64,000 bases of DNA from NCBI GenBank assembly GCA_003538625.1, contig DPRR01000045.1, positions 271,883 to 335,882 on the forward strand, in the 5' to 3' direction. This DNA is from Ignavibacteriales bacterium. Lineage in GTDB: Bacteria > Bacteroidota > Ignavibacteria > Ignavibacteriales > Ignavibacteriaceae. The notes under the pieces were generated by a model. It made no database searches. It was given only the letters and a program-made list of their open reading frames with translations, and had not been told where the DNA came from. A program made the position numbers and the translations under genes. Positions 38,656 through 47,325 of this stretch are shown piece after piece (the first letter of the stretch is position 1; every line of letters starts with the position of its first letter).

Positions 38656-40992
38656 TTATTTTAGCAGCATCATTTTTTTCGAACTTGCAAATTCACCTGC
38701 CTGCAGTTTATAGATATACACACCACTTGCTAAATTATCAGCATTAAATCTTACTTTGTAACTGCCGGCATTCATTTCTTTATTTAATAATTCCTGCACA
38801 AGATTGCCAAGTATATCATAAACTTTTAATGAAACGAAACCATTGTTTTTGATATCAAATTTAATTTCAGTTTCGGGGTTAAACGGATTTGGAAAATTTT
38901 GTTCAAGATCATAAAAGTCAGGTGCAAGAGAGTTATCTTCTTCAGAAATATCTGTAACCATTCCGCCAACATTATAAAAAGGAGCATAAGCATTCTTTAG
39001 GGCAGTTCCTACAAGTTTTAAAGTATCACGATTCATCCTGTATAATCCCATGCTTTGAAAGCCACCTGAATGCTGATGCGAGTACCAATCAAAAATGCAC
39101 CACCATGTTACGCCCATTAAGTAACCACCGTCACGGTAAGTGCCGTCGGGTCTGATTACTGAAGCTCTGAATGTAAATGCATTAAAAGTTTCATTAAACA
39201 CGGTTACTTGCGCTTGTTGTCCGGATAAAGAATTTAACTCACCAGACCAGTAACCAAATTCAGTATCTAAAATTGGTTTTTCAGGATAAGCCAGATTAGC
39301 ATAACCCAGAAAATAACGGGTACCATCGTAATAAGTTCCTCCATGAAAAATTCCAAAATACATAGTCCATCCGGCCACGTCGCAGGCAGCTTGAGATGGA
39401 TCGTCTGGTCCGGGTCTATCTGCAGCAGCCGATTGTGTTATTAATCTTCCGTCAGGATAATTAAAATTCAGATCCTGATTTACTTTTGTAATAAAAGTTT
39501 TTCTATTGTCCACATCGAGGCATTCATTTGTAGTGCTCCATAATAACACTGAAGGACGATTGTAATCTTTAAAAACCATTTCACGAAACATCTGTTCATG
39601 AATATGTCTCGCTTGATTTTGAATTACCCAGGCAAGCGCAGTATCAAACCACCAAACAGGAATCTCTTCAATAATAGTTATCCCTAATCTATCAGCAATC
39701 TGATACGTGTACAGATGATTTGGATAGTGAGCGGTTCTTAACATTAAAGCGTTCATATCCTTAACTTTTAACATATCAGAATAAATTGAATCAACCGGGA
39801 TGCTTCTGCCAAATACCGGATGGTCTTCATGTCTTGCAACTCCCGTAAAGAACACAGGGTTATTGTTTAAATAAACTTTATCGATACTTGTATGAATCGT
39901 TCGAATTCCAAATTGAGTGTAGTATTCATCAATAACATTACTGCCTTGTTTGATAGTGACTTTCATTATGTACAGGTTTGGATTTTTTGGCGACCATAAG
40001 TTTGGGTTGTTAACTGTAAGGTATGTGCGCCATACTTTAGCCGAATCAGTTTTTATTGTAATAGTATTTTGATTGCTTCCTGATATTGATGCTGAAGTGC
40101 CAACCAGATTTGAAGTAAACTCGCTGCTGATATTCCCTGAATTTATATCTGCATTAAAAACTTCAATATTTACATCTACGCTTTGATCACTACCGCTTGT
40201 ATTATAAAGTACTACTGTTGTTTGGATATCTCCGTTTATGTTTTGCGGCACTATGTTAGTTCTGATAACTGAAATTGGTTCTGCTATTTCAAGATAAACA
40301 TCATGAATAATTCCTGTATAATTAAACCAGTCACATTGCGTGTAGGGCACAATATCATTTCTACTTCCCCACGCCGGATTATCAACTCTTACTACCAAAA
40401 CATTGTTGCCGCCATAATTAAGCGCAGATGATACATCAAAAGCAAATGGAGTGTATCCGCCCTCATGATAACCGAGATAAACATCATTAAGCCATACGTC
40501 AGCAACATAATTCACGGCATAAAACATCAGCTTTACAAATTTTCCATCAAGAGCTGGATCAACATTAAAGTTTTTACGATACCAAACGCCATCCTGATAA
40601 TATTCCGGTACCGCCGGATATTGATTCATGGTATTTTCAACAGCCGGAAGATTTTTTATAGGCCATCCGCTGTCATCATAAGCAGCGGTTTCCCTGCCGG
40701 CTGCTTCAGTAATTAAACTTTGATATCCTGTTGCATCACGCTTTTTTAATGTGATGTTGTCATCCGCAGCAAATCTTTGCTTTTTCCACTCGCCTTTAAG
40801 ATTAATTATTTGCCTGTCCTGTTTTTCAAAAGTAGGCAGAGCAAATCCATTCTGAAACGGAATTCTGATACCATCAACCTGCTTTAAACTTAGTGTGGCT
40901 TCCAACGATGCTACCTGGGCTTTAATCAATGTAGATGTTAAGAAGAGAATTAAAAATAAGATTAAGTTGAATCTTTGTAAAAATGTTTTCAT
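38656..40992 (-). CDS. Secreted GH2-family glycoside hydrolase with T9SS tail
   Basis: 778 residues: signal peptide about 1-26 (LTSTLIKA); an N-terminal sugar-binding jelly roll about 60-240 (GVWYRKNFNVDPALDGKFVKLMFYAVNYVADVWLNDVYLGYHEGGYTPFAFDVS); an Ig-like domain about 245-375; a TIM barrel about 376-690 with acid/base E490 (STTNECLD) and nucleophile E578 (LDTEFGYW); and a T9SS sorting domain about 692-778. GH2 enzymes cleave beta-galactosides, beta-glucuronides or beta-mannosides; the sequence does not settle which. It is transcribed alone from a good sigma-54 promoter at 41054-41069, with a predicted 50-nt leader, and is closed by its own terminator. Confidence 0.9.
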   Translation of the reverse strand: MKTFLQRFNLILFLILFLTSTLIKAQVASLEATLSLKQVDGIRIPFQNGFALPTFEKQDRQIINLKGEWKKQRFAADDNITLKKRDATGYQSLITEAAGRETAAYDDSGWPIKNLPAVENTMNQYPAVPEYYQDGVWYRKNFNVDPALDGKFVKLMFYAVNYVADVWLNDVYLGYHEGGYTPFAFDVSSALNYGGNNVLVVRVDNPAWGSRNDIVPYTQCDWFNYTGIIHDVYLEIAEPISVIRTNIVPQNINGDIQTTVVLYNTSGSDQSVDVNIEVFNADINSGNISSEFTSNLVGTSASISGSNQNTITIKTDSAKVWRTYLTVNNPNLWSPKNPNLYIMKVTIKQGSNVIDEYYTQFGIRTIHTSIDKVYLNNNPVFFTGVARHEDHPVFGRSIPVDSIYSDMLKVKDMNALMLRTAHYPNHLYTYQIADRLGITIIEEIPVWWFDTALAWVIQNQARHIHEQMFREMVFKDYNRPSVLLWSTTNECLDVDNRKTFITKVNQDLNFNYPDGRLITQSAAADRPGPDDPSQAACDVAGWTMYFGIFHGGTYYDGTRYFLGYANLAYPEKPILDTEFGYWSGELNSLSGQQAQVTVFNETFNAFTFRASVIRPDGTYRDGGYLMGVTWWCIFDWYSHQHSGGFQSMGLYRMNRDTLKLVGTALKNAYAPFYNVGGMVTDISEEDNSLAPDFYDLEQNFPNPFNPETEIKFDIKNNGFVSLKVYDILGNLVQELLNKEMNAGSYKVRFNADNLASGVYIYKLQAGEFASSKKMMLLK

Positions 40993-41053
40993 AATTCACC
41001 TGATTATTAAATTCTGCAGCGGTTATTCTTTTAGATTATAGTAATTAACGAAA

Positions 41054-41069
41054 CGCAATTAATGTACCA
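41054..41069 (-). promoter_or_regulatory. Sigma-54 (-24/-12) promoter of the GH2 gene
   Basis: On the - strand TGGTAC-ATTAA-TTGCG matches TGGCAC-N5-TTGCW at nine of eleven fixed positions, including the essential GG and GC 10 nt apart. Transcription would begin near 41043, about 50 nt before the ATG. This is the best of the three -24/-12 elements in the window. Confidence 0.78.
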
Positions 41070-41136
41070 GATTTGATTAGCAAAGCGATCAGATTTTCAA
41101 TCAATTACAAGTGGATCCGAAAATTTTCATTAAATC

Positions 41137-41175
41137 ATTATTAAACTAATAAGGTTTATTTATTAAAATAATAAG
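41137..41175. promoter_or_regulatory. Paired activator boxes upstream of the GH2 gene
   Basis: ATTATTAAACTAATAAG (41137-41153) and TTTATTAAAATAATAAG (41159-41175), centres 22 bp apart; the nearer centre lies 77.5 bp upstream of the -24 GG. Same geometry as the pairs at 38492-38530 and 45622-45660. The distal box ends 40 nt from the end of the regulator gene that is presumed to encode the binding protein. Confidence 0.75.
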
Positions 41176-41215
41176 TTAAAATCAGATTGTTTTGGTGATG
41201 AATTTATCCTCTATA

Positions 41216-42685
41216 TTATTCATTTTTTTTCAACCCTAATTCTTTTGCCATTCTGTAATAGTTTGGCGGAGCCAGTCCAAGCTTTGTTGCTGCATCAGTA
41301 TCAGATTCGGAGTTTAACCTTACAAATTTAAAGTAGCGTTCACGCAGCACTTTTTCCATTTCTTTTAACGGTAGAATATTTTCTGTGTTAAAAATATCTC
41401 CAAAACCAAATTCATTTGATTCCTGTATTGATTCCTGAATTCCAAGCGCACGTTTTGCAAGTAAGGGTGTTATTCTGCTTTCAGAACTAAACAGCATTCT
41501 CTGAACTACGTTTTTTAATTCTCTAACATTTCCCGGCCATTCATAATTAAGAAATACTCTCATAGTTTCATCCGGTATTTCAGGCTTATCTTTACCCATT
41601 TCAATACTAATATTCGCAAGAAAGTAGTCGATTAAAAGCGGTATATCTGAGGTACGTTTTTTAAGATCAGGGACAAAAATCGGGAGTACATTTAATCTGT
41701 AATACAGATCTTCTCTAAATCTTTTTTCCTTTACTTCTTCCTCAACATTTCTATTTGTAGCCGCGATTATCCTTACATCTACTTTTATTTTTTCTGTTCT
41801 TCCTATCTTTTCAATTTCACCTTCCTGTATTACACGGAGCAATTTTACCTGTGCCGGTAAAGGCAATTCTGTTATTTCATCCAGGAATATTGTACCGTGA
41901 TTTGCTATTTCAAATAGACCAAGTTTCTTTTTATCCGCACCGGTAAAAGCACCCTTTTCATACCCGAATAATTCACTTTCCACTAACTGACTTGGCAGAC
42001 TACCGCAGTTTATTATAATAAAATTTTCATATTTTCTATCGCTGGTGTAGTGGATATTAAATGCAACTAATTCTTTGCCTGTTCCTGATGAACCTCTGAT
42101 TAAAGTATTTACATTACTCTGTGCAAATTTTTTAATTTCATCTTTAAGCTCAATCATAATAGGATGTTCACCCACAATTTTTTTCTGCAGCAAAGTATCT
42201 TCAACATTTCTGTGAAGTTTTTGATAAGATCTGAATCTCTCACGCTCCAGCAGGCATTTTTCGTGCGCGTTAAAAATGCTCATAATAAAATCTGTAGGTT
42301 GATAAATAAACTCCTCAATATCGCCGGGATATTTTGTGCAATACCAGAACGCTCCTGCTTTGATAAGTTTATTTGCAAAATTGTAATCGGTAAGATTTAT
42401 TGTCATTTTGGTTATTACTATTATCTGTACCGAAAAATCGACTTCTTTAATTTGTGATATAAGATTTTCTCCCATCAATCCGCCGGCAATCTGATAATCC
42501 ATTATGACAACATCAAACTTCCCCTTTTTACTTTTAAGCAATTCAAGAGCTGCCATCCCGTTTGAAACAATATCAAGAACTTTCATCCGCTGTTCGAAAG
42601 GTCTTATAGTATTCATTACTCTTCTAACATCGTAGTCTTCATCTTCAATCAGAAGCATATTAATTTTTTTATCTTCAAATAACAT
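41216..42685 (-). CDS. NtrC-family sigma-54-dependent response regulator
   Basis: 489 residues: a receiver domain 1-125 (acidic E14-D17, phospho-acceptor D63 in IMDYQIAG, T92, K118), a linker, an AAA+ domain about 165-405 with Walker A GSSGTGKE (198-205), the sigma-54-contact loop GAFTGA (245-250), Walker B IFLDEI, and arginine-finger region; and a Fis-type HTH at the C-terminus (TDAATKLGLAPPNYYRMAKELGL). It is the third gene of the sensory operon, 13 nt after the kinase stop. All elements for activating sigma-54 RNA polymerase are intact. I infer that it binds the paired 17-bp palindromes at the three sugar-gene promoters. Confidence 0.94.
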   Translation of the reverse strand: MLFEDKKINMLLIEDEDYDVRRVMNTIRPFEQRMKVLDIVSNGMAALELLKSKKGKFDVVIMDYQIAGGLMGENLISQIKEVDFSVQIIVITKMTINLTDYNFANKLIKAGAFWYCTKYPGDIEEFIYQPTDFIMSIFNAHEKCLLERERFRSYQKLHRNVEDTLLQKKIVGEHPIMIELKDEIKKFAQSNVNTLIRGSSGTGKELVAFNIHYTSDRKYENFIIINCGSLPSQLVESELFGYEKGAFTGADKKKLGLFEIANHGTIFLDEITELPLPAQVKLLRVIQEGEIEKIGRTEKIKVDVRIIAATNRNVEEEVKEKRFREDLYYRLNVLPIFVPDLKKRTSDIPLLIDYFLANISIEMGKDKPEIPDETMRVFLNYEWPGNVRELKNVVQRMLFSSESRITPLLAKRALGIQESIQESNEFGFGDIFNTENILPLKEMEKVLRERYFKFVRLNSESDTDAATKLGLAPPNYYRMAKELGLKKNE

Positions 42686-42698
42686 TTTGTATTTCCGT

Positions 42699-44195
42699 TT
42701 AATTAAAAATTGTTATTGTAAAACGGCATCCGCCTTCATATAAATTTTCTGCATCAATATCCCAGCCGCATCTTTTGGATATTTCAAAAGCAATATAGCA
42801 TCCATAACCGGAGTTTTGTAATCCGGCTTTTTTAGACGTAACATTTTCCAGAAAAATATTTTTAATTCCATATTCGTTAATAGTTAACAGAGCAGGATTT
42901 ATTCCAACACCATTATCTTCGATAATTATAAATGATCGGTTGTTTACTGCATCGTATCTGCTTTTACATTTTATTGTAATATGATTATTTCCGCCATGAT
43001 CTATGCTGTTCTGGATAAGAGGTTCTAATATTTCCCACACAACAAATTCGTTTATAGGTACAAGGGGCAATGCCGGATCTGTTTCTAATTTGATCTCGTA
43101 TGCATTCGATTTTGATGATATTCTTAGAAAGATATTTTCTACAATAAATGATATTACTTCATTCAGATTAGTTTTAAAAATTTGATTGCGAATCGTCTGA
43201 AGCGGCGGATCGAACCATTTCATATCATATATCACTCGTGAAATAAAATTAGAATATTTTGAAACGCGGTATTTGATATCATTAATATTCTCTGCTGATA
43301 ATATTCTCAAATCCTCTTTAATAAAACCCATTATTTTTTCAGCTTTATGATGAGTGTGATAAATCCTTTTTGTGAAGACTAATTCTTTCTCGTAGTTAAT
43401 TTGTTTTTTAAGATTGGTTTCATGTTCTTCAAAAAATAATTTTTGTGTGTCATCTCTTTCCTTAACAGTGTAAGATGAAATGAAATACATTGCAAGCAAT
43501 CCAAATAAAATTAAAGAAAGATAAATAACTGAAGTTTCATCATAATTGCTTATCACCTGATCGCTGATAAAACTGAAATCGGGAGTGTTCTGCATATATA
43601 TTGCACCAATATACTCTCCTCTTAACACGAATGGTACAAAAATATTAAAGGTTTTTTTATCAGTAATAATACTTTTTATTTGTTCTTTCGAACTTAGTTC
43701 ACCTTCAATCTTTTTGTACATCTCAATTATAGAATTTTTTTTATCATCAGCTGGTTCATCTATTTTGTTATGATCAACAAGAAAAGTGTACAAAGCACGT
43801 CCATCATCAATTGCATAAACATAATCTCCTGTACGTACAATTATATACAGGCCTTGTATATTGTGCTTAAGCATTTGCTGACTAAAAATTATATCAAAAG
43901 ATTGAATAACTTTATTTTCCTCTTCACTGCTAATCTGTGCTTTGGTATCGATTGACTCGATTACAAGTTCAAGTGAAGTTGTTGTGAGATTAGCGATTTC
44001 TTCCGCAGAATCTTTTTGGTACCATTCCTGCGTTGTACTTAAAAAACTTTTTATTGATGCTTTATTTATGAATGAAATAATTAATTGAAAAGCAAAAAGT
44101 ATGATAAACAGAACGGTAACATGCTTAAACTCAAAGTGGTACTCTTTTATTTTTTCAATTATTCTTTTTTCGCTCATTGCAAAATTCCGACTCAC
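42699..44195 (-). CDS. Membrane histidine kinase of the sugar-sensing operon
   Basis: 498 residues: membrane helix about 26-46, a periplasmic sensor domain about 47-222, a second helix about 225-247 (SVIYLSLILFGLLAMYFISSYTV), a coiled region, then the kinase core. The ATPase domain has the N-box (LIQNSIDHGGNN), G1 (DNGVGINP) and a G2-like NSGYGCYIAF. The phospho-acceptor helix is atypical: RIYHTHHKAEKIMGF offers H280, H282 or H283 instead of a standard HExxN/P H-box. The start overlaps the stop of the solute-binding protein gene (ATGA at 44192-44195), supporting 44195 over an internal Met. It would relay a periplasmic signal to the regulator at 41216. Confidence 0.88.
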   Translation of the reverse strand: MSRNFAMSEKRIIEKIKEYHFEFKHVTVLFIILFAFQLIISFINKASIKSFLSTTQEWYQKDSAEEIANLTTTSLELVIESIDTKAQISSEEENKVIQSFDIIFSQQMLKHNIQGLYIIVRTGDYVYAIDDGRALYTFLVDHNKIDEPADDKKNSIIEMYKKIEGELSSKEQIKSIITDKKTFNIFVPFVLRGEYIGAIYMQNTPDFSFISDQVISNYDETSVIYLSLILFGLLAMYFISSYTVKERDDTQKLFFEEHETNLKKQINYEKELVFTKRIYHTHHKAEKIMGFIKEDLRILSAENINDIKYRVSKYSNFISRVIYDMKWFDPPLQTIRNQIFKTNLNEVISFIVENIFLRISSKSNAYEIKLETDPALPLVPINEFVVWEILEPLIQNSIDHGGNNHITIKCKSRYDAVNNRSFIIIEDNGVGINPALLTINEYGIKNIFLENVTSKKAGLQNSGYGCYIAFEISKRCGWDIDAENLYEGGCRFTITIFN

Positions 44196-45508
44196 TTAAC
44201 CAAAATTGCTTTTTCATTTATTTTTTTTGTCGCTTCTTTTAATGCATCGTCTACCGAATATTCCTGCTTAATCGCTTTATTCAAATAAAAAGATAGTATA
44301 TCAGAAACGTTTGTATAACTTTCAAGAAACGGTCTATGAATTCCGGTTTTATAAAGCTGCTCAAAAAACAGTAGCTGGGGATGTTTTTTAATAAAATTTT
44401 CATCCTTATAAAGTTCTTTGTTTGTTGGCAGATAACCGCCTTCTTCAAACATTATTTTTTGAGATTCCTCACTTAACAAAAATCTGGTAAACTTAATAAC
44501 TTCCGGCAGCTTTTCTGAAAATTTGGAGATCATTAAATTCCAGCCGCCATAAACCGATCCCGGCTTTGTCCCAGCCAAATGAGGCATTGGAGCCATTTTT
44601 AATTTTGCCCTGATTTCATCTGTTAAATACTCATTATCATCATCAATCATGCTCGGCCAGCTGCGGATAAAAACTGCGTTGTCTTTTGCAAAAAGTCGAT
44701 AGCTTTCATTTTCTTTTAAGTAGATAACACTTTTTGGAGAAACATTATATTTATTCACCAAATCAACTAAAAGCTGCAGAGACTTTTTTCCTTCTGGTGA
44801 ATCAATTGACAAATGTCCGTCAGCATCCACAATAGGATTGTTTTGGTTTGCCATTAATTCTGTAAAAGAACAAATCAATCCTTCATAGTCATCCGCTTGA
44901 AAAATATAAAATGGATTTTTATTGTTGTCGAATCTCTTACTTAGATCAATAAATTGTTCCCATGTTATCGAACTATCAATTAATTTTTTCAGATCATCAT
45001 AATCAGAAAATTTTTTAAGCAAATCGTCTCTGTAAAACATTAATGCAATGTCTATATATAGAGGAACTGCAACCAGAGAGTCATTATAAAAACAAGTTTC
45101 CAGAGCATTGGGGATTATTGAATTAATCTCAGTACTGTCTATATATTTCTGAAGAGGAACACCCCAGCGTGCAAATCTTGGCACCCAGATCTGATCGACA
45201 GAAAAAATATCTATGCGATTGTTTTTGCTTCTTAAATACCGGGCTAAAAGTTCTTTGCGTTCATTGGTACTAAATTTATCAAATGAAAGATTAATAGTTT
45301 CAACTTTTATCGAGCCTTTGTATTTCTCATTAAACAGATCAATAACTTTTTGATGCGCGGATGAAATGTGATCTACAAAATAAATGGTTTTTTGTTTTGA
45401 TGATTTATCAGAATTAAATCCGTTAGGTGAGAAGATAAAAGTGAACAGTATAAATACAGTGACAAGTATTGTGCTAAGGATTATGTAAAATATTTTCTCA
45501 ATGTTCAT
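44192..45508 (-). CDS. Membrane-tethered extracellular solute-binding protein (family 1), sensory
   Basis: 438 residues with a single N-terminal hydrophobic helix about 5-27 (IFYIILSTILVTVFILFTFIF), with no lipobox Cys and no clear cleavage site, so probably a membrane anchor. The rest is a family-1 (sugar-type) binding protein: IDIFSVDQIWVPRFARWGVPL, DSLVAVPLYIDIALMFYRDDLLKKF, WEQFIDLSKRF, GGWNLMISKFSEKLPEVIKFTRFLLSEESQKIMFEEGGYLP. No ABC permease or ATPase gene is near. Instead it overlaps the histidine kinase gene by 4 nt. I infer that it is the ligand receptor of the kinase rather than a transport component; the ligand is probably a beta-glucan-derived sugar. Confidence 0.88.
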   Translation of the reverse strand: MNIEKIFYIILSTILVTVFILFTFIFSPNGFNSDKSSKQKTIYFVDHISSAHQKVIDLFNEKYKGSIKVETINLSFDKFSTNERKELLARYLRSKNNRIDIFSVDQIWVPRFARWGVPLQKYIDSTEINSIIPNALETCFYNDSLVAVPLYIDIALMFYRDDLLKKFSDYDDLKKLIDSSITWEQFIDLSKRFDNNKNPFYIFQADDYEGLICSFTELMANQNNPIVDADGHLSIDSPEGKKSLQLLVDLVNKYNVSPKSVIYLKENESYRLFAKDNAVFIRSWPSMIDDDNEYLTDEIRAKLKMAPMPHLAGTKPGSVYGGWNLMISKFSEKLPEVIKFTRFLLSEESQKIMFEEGGYLPTNKELYKDENFIKKHPQLLFFEQLYKTGIHRPFLESYTNVSDILSFYLNKAIKQEYSVDDALKEATKKINEKAILVK

Positions 45509-45621
45509 ATTAATTCAAAATTCTACCGCTAATTTTATCAATTCTGATTTTCGATGTGTCAAATATAGAGTTAATATCACTAAGATTTTATACTTAAAAA
45601 ATATCTGATTCATCAACGCTG

Positions 45622-45660
45622 CTTATCAATTTAATAAGCAATATTTATTAAAATAATAAA
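45622..45660. promoter_or_regulatory. Paired activator boxes upstream of the FucP-type transporter gene
   Basis: CTTATCAATTTAATAAG (45622-45638; reverse complement CTTATTAAATTGATAAG, identical to the box at 38492) and TTTATTAAAATAATAAA (45644-45660). Centres are 22 bp apart; the nearer is 78.5 bp upstream of the -24 GG. The exact match to a box 7 kb away argues for a shared regulator. Confidence 0.75.
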
Positions 45661-45728
45661 AGATTTTAGTCATGATTTCAAATAATCTCGTTAAAAACTC
45701 AGGAAAGCAGAATTGATTAATAAATATT

Positions 45729-45744
45729 GGGCATAATAATTGGA
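45729..45744 (+). promoter_or_regulatory. Candidate sigma-54 promoter of the FucP-type transporter operon
   Basis: GGGCAT-AATAA-TTGGA against TGGCAC-N5-TTGCW: GGCA and TTG are kept, with correct GG-to-G spacing, but the -12 C is G. Supported mainly by its position relative to the activator boxes. Transcription would begin near 45755, leaving a leader of about 65 nt before the ATG at 45821. Confidence 0.5.
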
Positions 45745-45820
45745 TAAGTTCATATTTTCAATGACGTAAACATTTATAGAATTTTAATAACCTTACTTAT
45801 AACAATACCCGGAGTAACTG

Positions 45821-47320
45821 ATGGCGGTTTCATCTCCTTCAACATCAACAGGTAAAATTGCTAACAACGGCAATGCTAATTACACACCTGCATTAATTGT
45901 ATTAACTTCTTTGTTTTTTATGTGGGGATTTATCACCTGCTTAAATGATATTCTCATTCCGCATTTAAAAGCAATTTTTGAATTGAACTACACACAGGTT
46001 ATGCTTGTGCAGTTTACTTTTTTTACGGCCTATGCAATCGTCTCGCTTCCCTCTGGTATTTTGGTAGAAAAAATCGGTTATAAAACAGGAATAATAATTG
46101 GTTTGCTAACAGCAGCACTTGGAACCGCATTGTTTTATCCCGCTGCAGGTTATCGTTCCTATGGTATATTTTTAATCGCACTTTTTGTTCTTGCATCAGG
46201 TATAACGCTTTTACAAGTTGCTGCAAATCCTTACGTGGCAATTTTGGGTAAACCGGAAACAGCTTCCAGCAGATTAAATCTTTCACAGGCTTTTAATTCA
46301 CTCGGAACCACAATCGCTCCTATCTTTGGTTCGATTCTTATTTTATCTCTTGCCGTTAAAGGTGCAGACGAATTGGCAAAAATGAGTATGACTGATGTTG
46401 AAGCATATAAACTGATAGAAGCAAGTTCTGTACAAACTCCATATTTAATACTTACCGGAATGCTGGTAGCTATTGCCATAATTTTTGCTCTGTTCAAACT
46501 TCCCAAAATTGAAGCTGCAACTCAAGCAGCAGATAATGGTGAAACAGTGAACTATGATGATAATCATAAAAGCGCATGGCAGTATAAGCATCTTGTTTTG
46601 GGTGCAATCGCAATTTTTGTTTATGTAGGTGGTGAAGTTGCTATTGGAAGTTTTTTAGTTAACTACTTTAAAGAATTAGTTAATATGCCCGAAGCCGAAG
46701 CAGGAACTTATGTTGCTCTTTATTGGGGCGGCGCAATGATCGGAAGATTCTTTGGTTCTATCACTTTATCGGGAATGACAGATTCCAAAAAGAAAAATAT
46801 TTACGCTGCACTGGTTTTTGGACTTGCATTGGTACTCGCACTTTATGTTACTAAAGAATATCTGAACTTTACGACATTTTCTCTAACAGGTATAGGCAAA
46901 ACCTTAACTTTTCTTGCATTGGTTGCTGTCAACTTTATTGCATTTAATCTTGGCAAACAAAAACCTGGAAGAACATTAGCTATACTTGCTATAAGCGCTG
47001 CTTCACTTGTTGTAATCTCTATGCTCACAAACGGACAGTTTGCAATGTGGAGTATTCTTGCAGTGGGATTATTCAATTCAATTATGTTCCCGACAATATT
47101 TACTTTAGCAATAGCCGGGTTAGGAAAACACACAGGACAGGGCTCGGGAATTCTTTGTACAGCAATTGTTGGTGGCGCAATAATACCTGTGCTGCAAGGA
47201 GTTTTTGCTGATAATATAGGAATTCATCATGCATTTATTTTACCTGTGCTTTGCTATATCTACATTGCGTTCTATGGTCTTAAAGGACATATTCCAATTT
47301 TTATAACAGCTAAGGCATAA
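45821..47320 (+). CDS. FucP/GluP-family sugar:proton symporter (MFS)
   Basis: 499 residues with 12-14 helices. The N-terminal family signature LTSLFFMWGFITCLNDILIPHLKAIFELNY is diagnostic of the FucP/GluP (FHS) branch of the major facilitator superfamily, which imports fucose, glucose or galactose with H+; so is GITLLQVAANPYVAILG. The start ATG has GGAG 8 nt upstream. It is the first gene of the rightward block and is followed after 5 nt by a ROK sugar kinase, so glucose released by the beta-glucanases is a likely substrate. The region around 370-400 looks slightly expanded relative to E. coli FucP (about 438 residues). Confidence 0.93.
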   Translation: MAVSSPSTSTGKIANNGNANYTPALIVLTSLFFMWGFITCLNDILIPHLKAIFELNYTQVMLVQFTFFTAYAIVSLPSGILVEKIGYKTGIIIGLLTAALGTALFYPAAGYRSYGIFLIALFVLASGITLLQVAANPYVAILGKPETASSRLNLSQAFNSLGTTIAPIFGSILILSLAVKGADELAKMSMTDVEAYKLIEASSVQTPYLILTGMLVAIAIIFALFKLPKIEAATQAADNGETVNYDDNHKSAWQYKHLVLGAIAIFVYVGGEVAIGSFLVNYFKELVNMPEAEAGTYVALYWGGAMIGRFFGSITLSGMTDSKKKNIYAALVFGLALVLALYVTKEYLNFTTFSLTGIGKTLTFLALVAVNFIAFNLGKQKPGRTLAILAISAASLVVISMLTNGQFAMWSILAVGLFNSIMFPTIFTLAIAGLGKHTGQGSGILCTAIVGGAIIPVLQGVFADNIGIHHAFILPVLCYIYIAFYGLKGHIPIFITAKA

Positions 47321-47325
47321 TTGAA

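Larger units (their letters stand above)
45509..45820. other. Divergent control region between the sensory operon and the sugar-uptake operon
   Basis: 312 nt with no gene. It contains the paired activator boxes (45622-45660) and the -24/-12-like element (45729-45744) directed rightward. No convincing -24/-12 element points leftward, so the sensory operon is more likely read from a housekeeping promoter near 45520-45600. Confidence 0.65.

Noticed and set aside
45540..45580. Leftward sigma-54 promoter for the sensory operon (GTGTCA near 45557)
   Set aside because: The -12 half is absent at the required distance; a housekeeping promoter is more likely.
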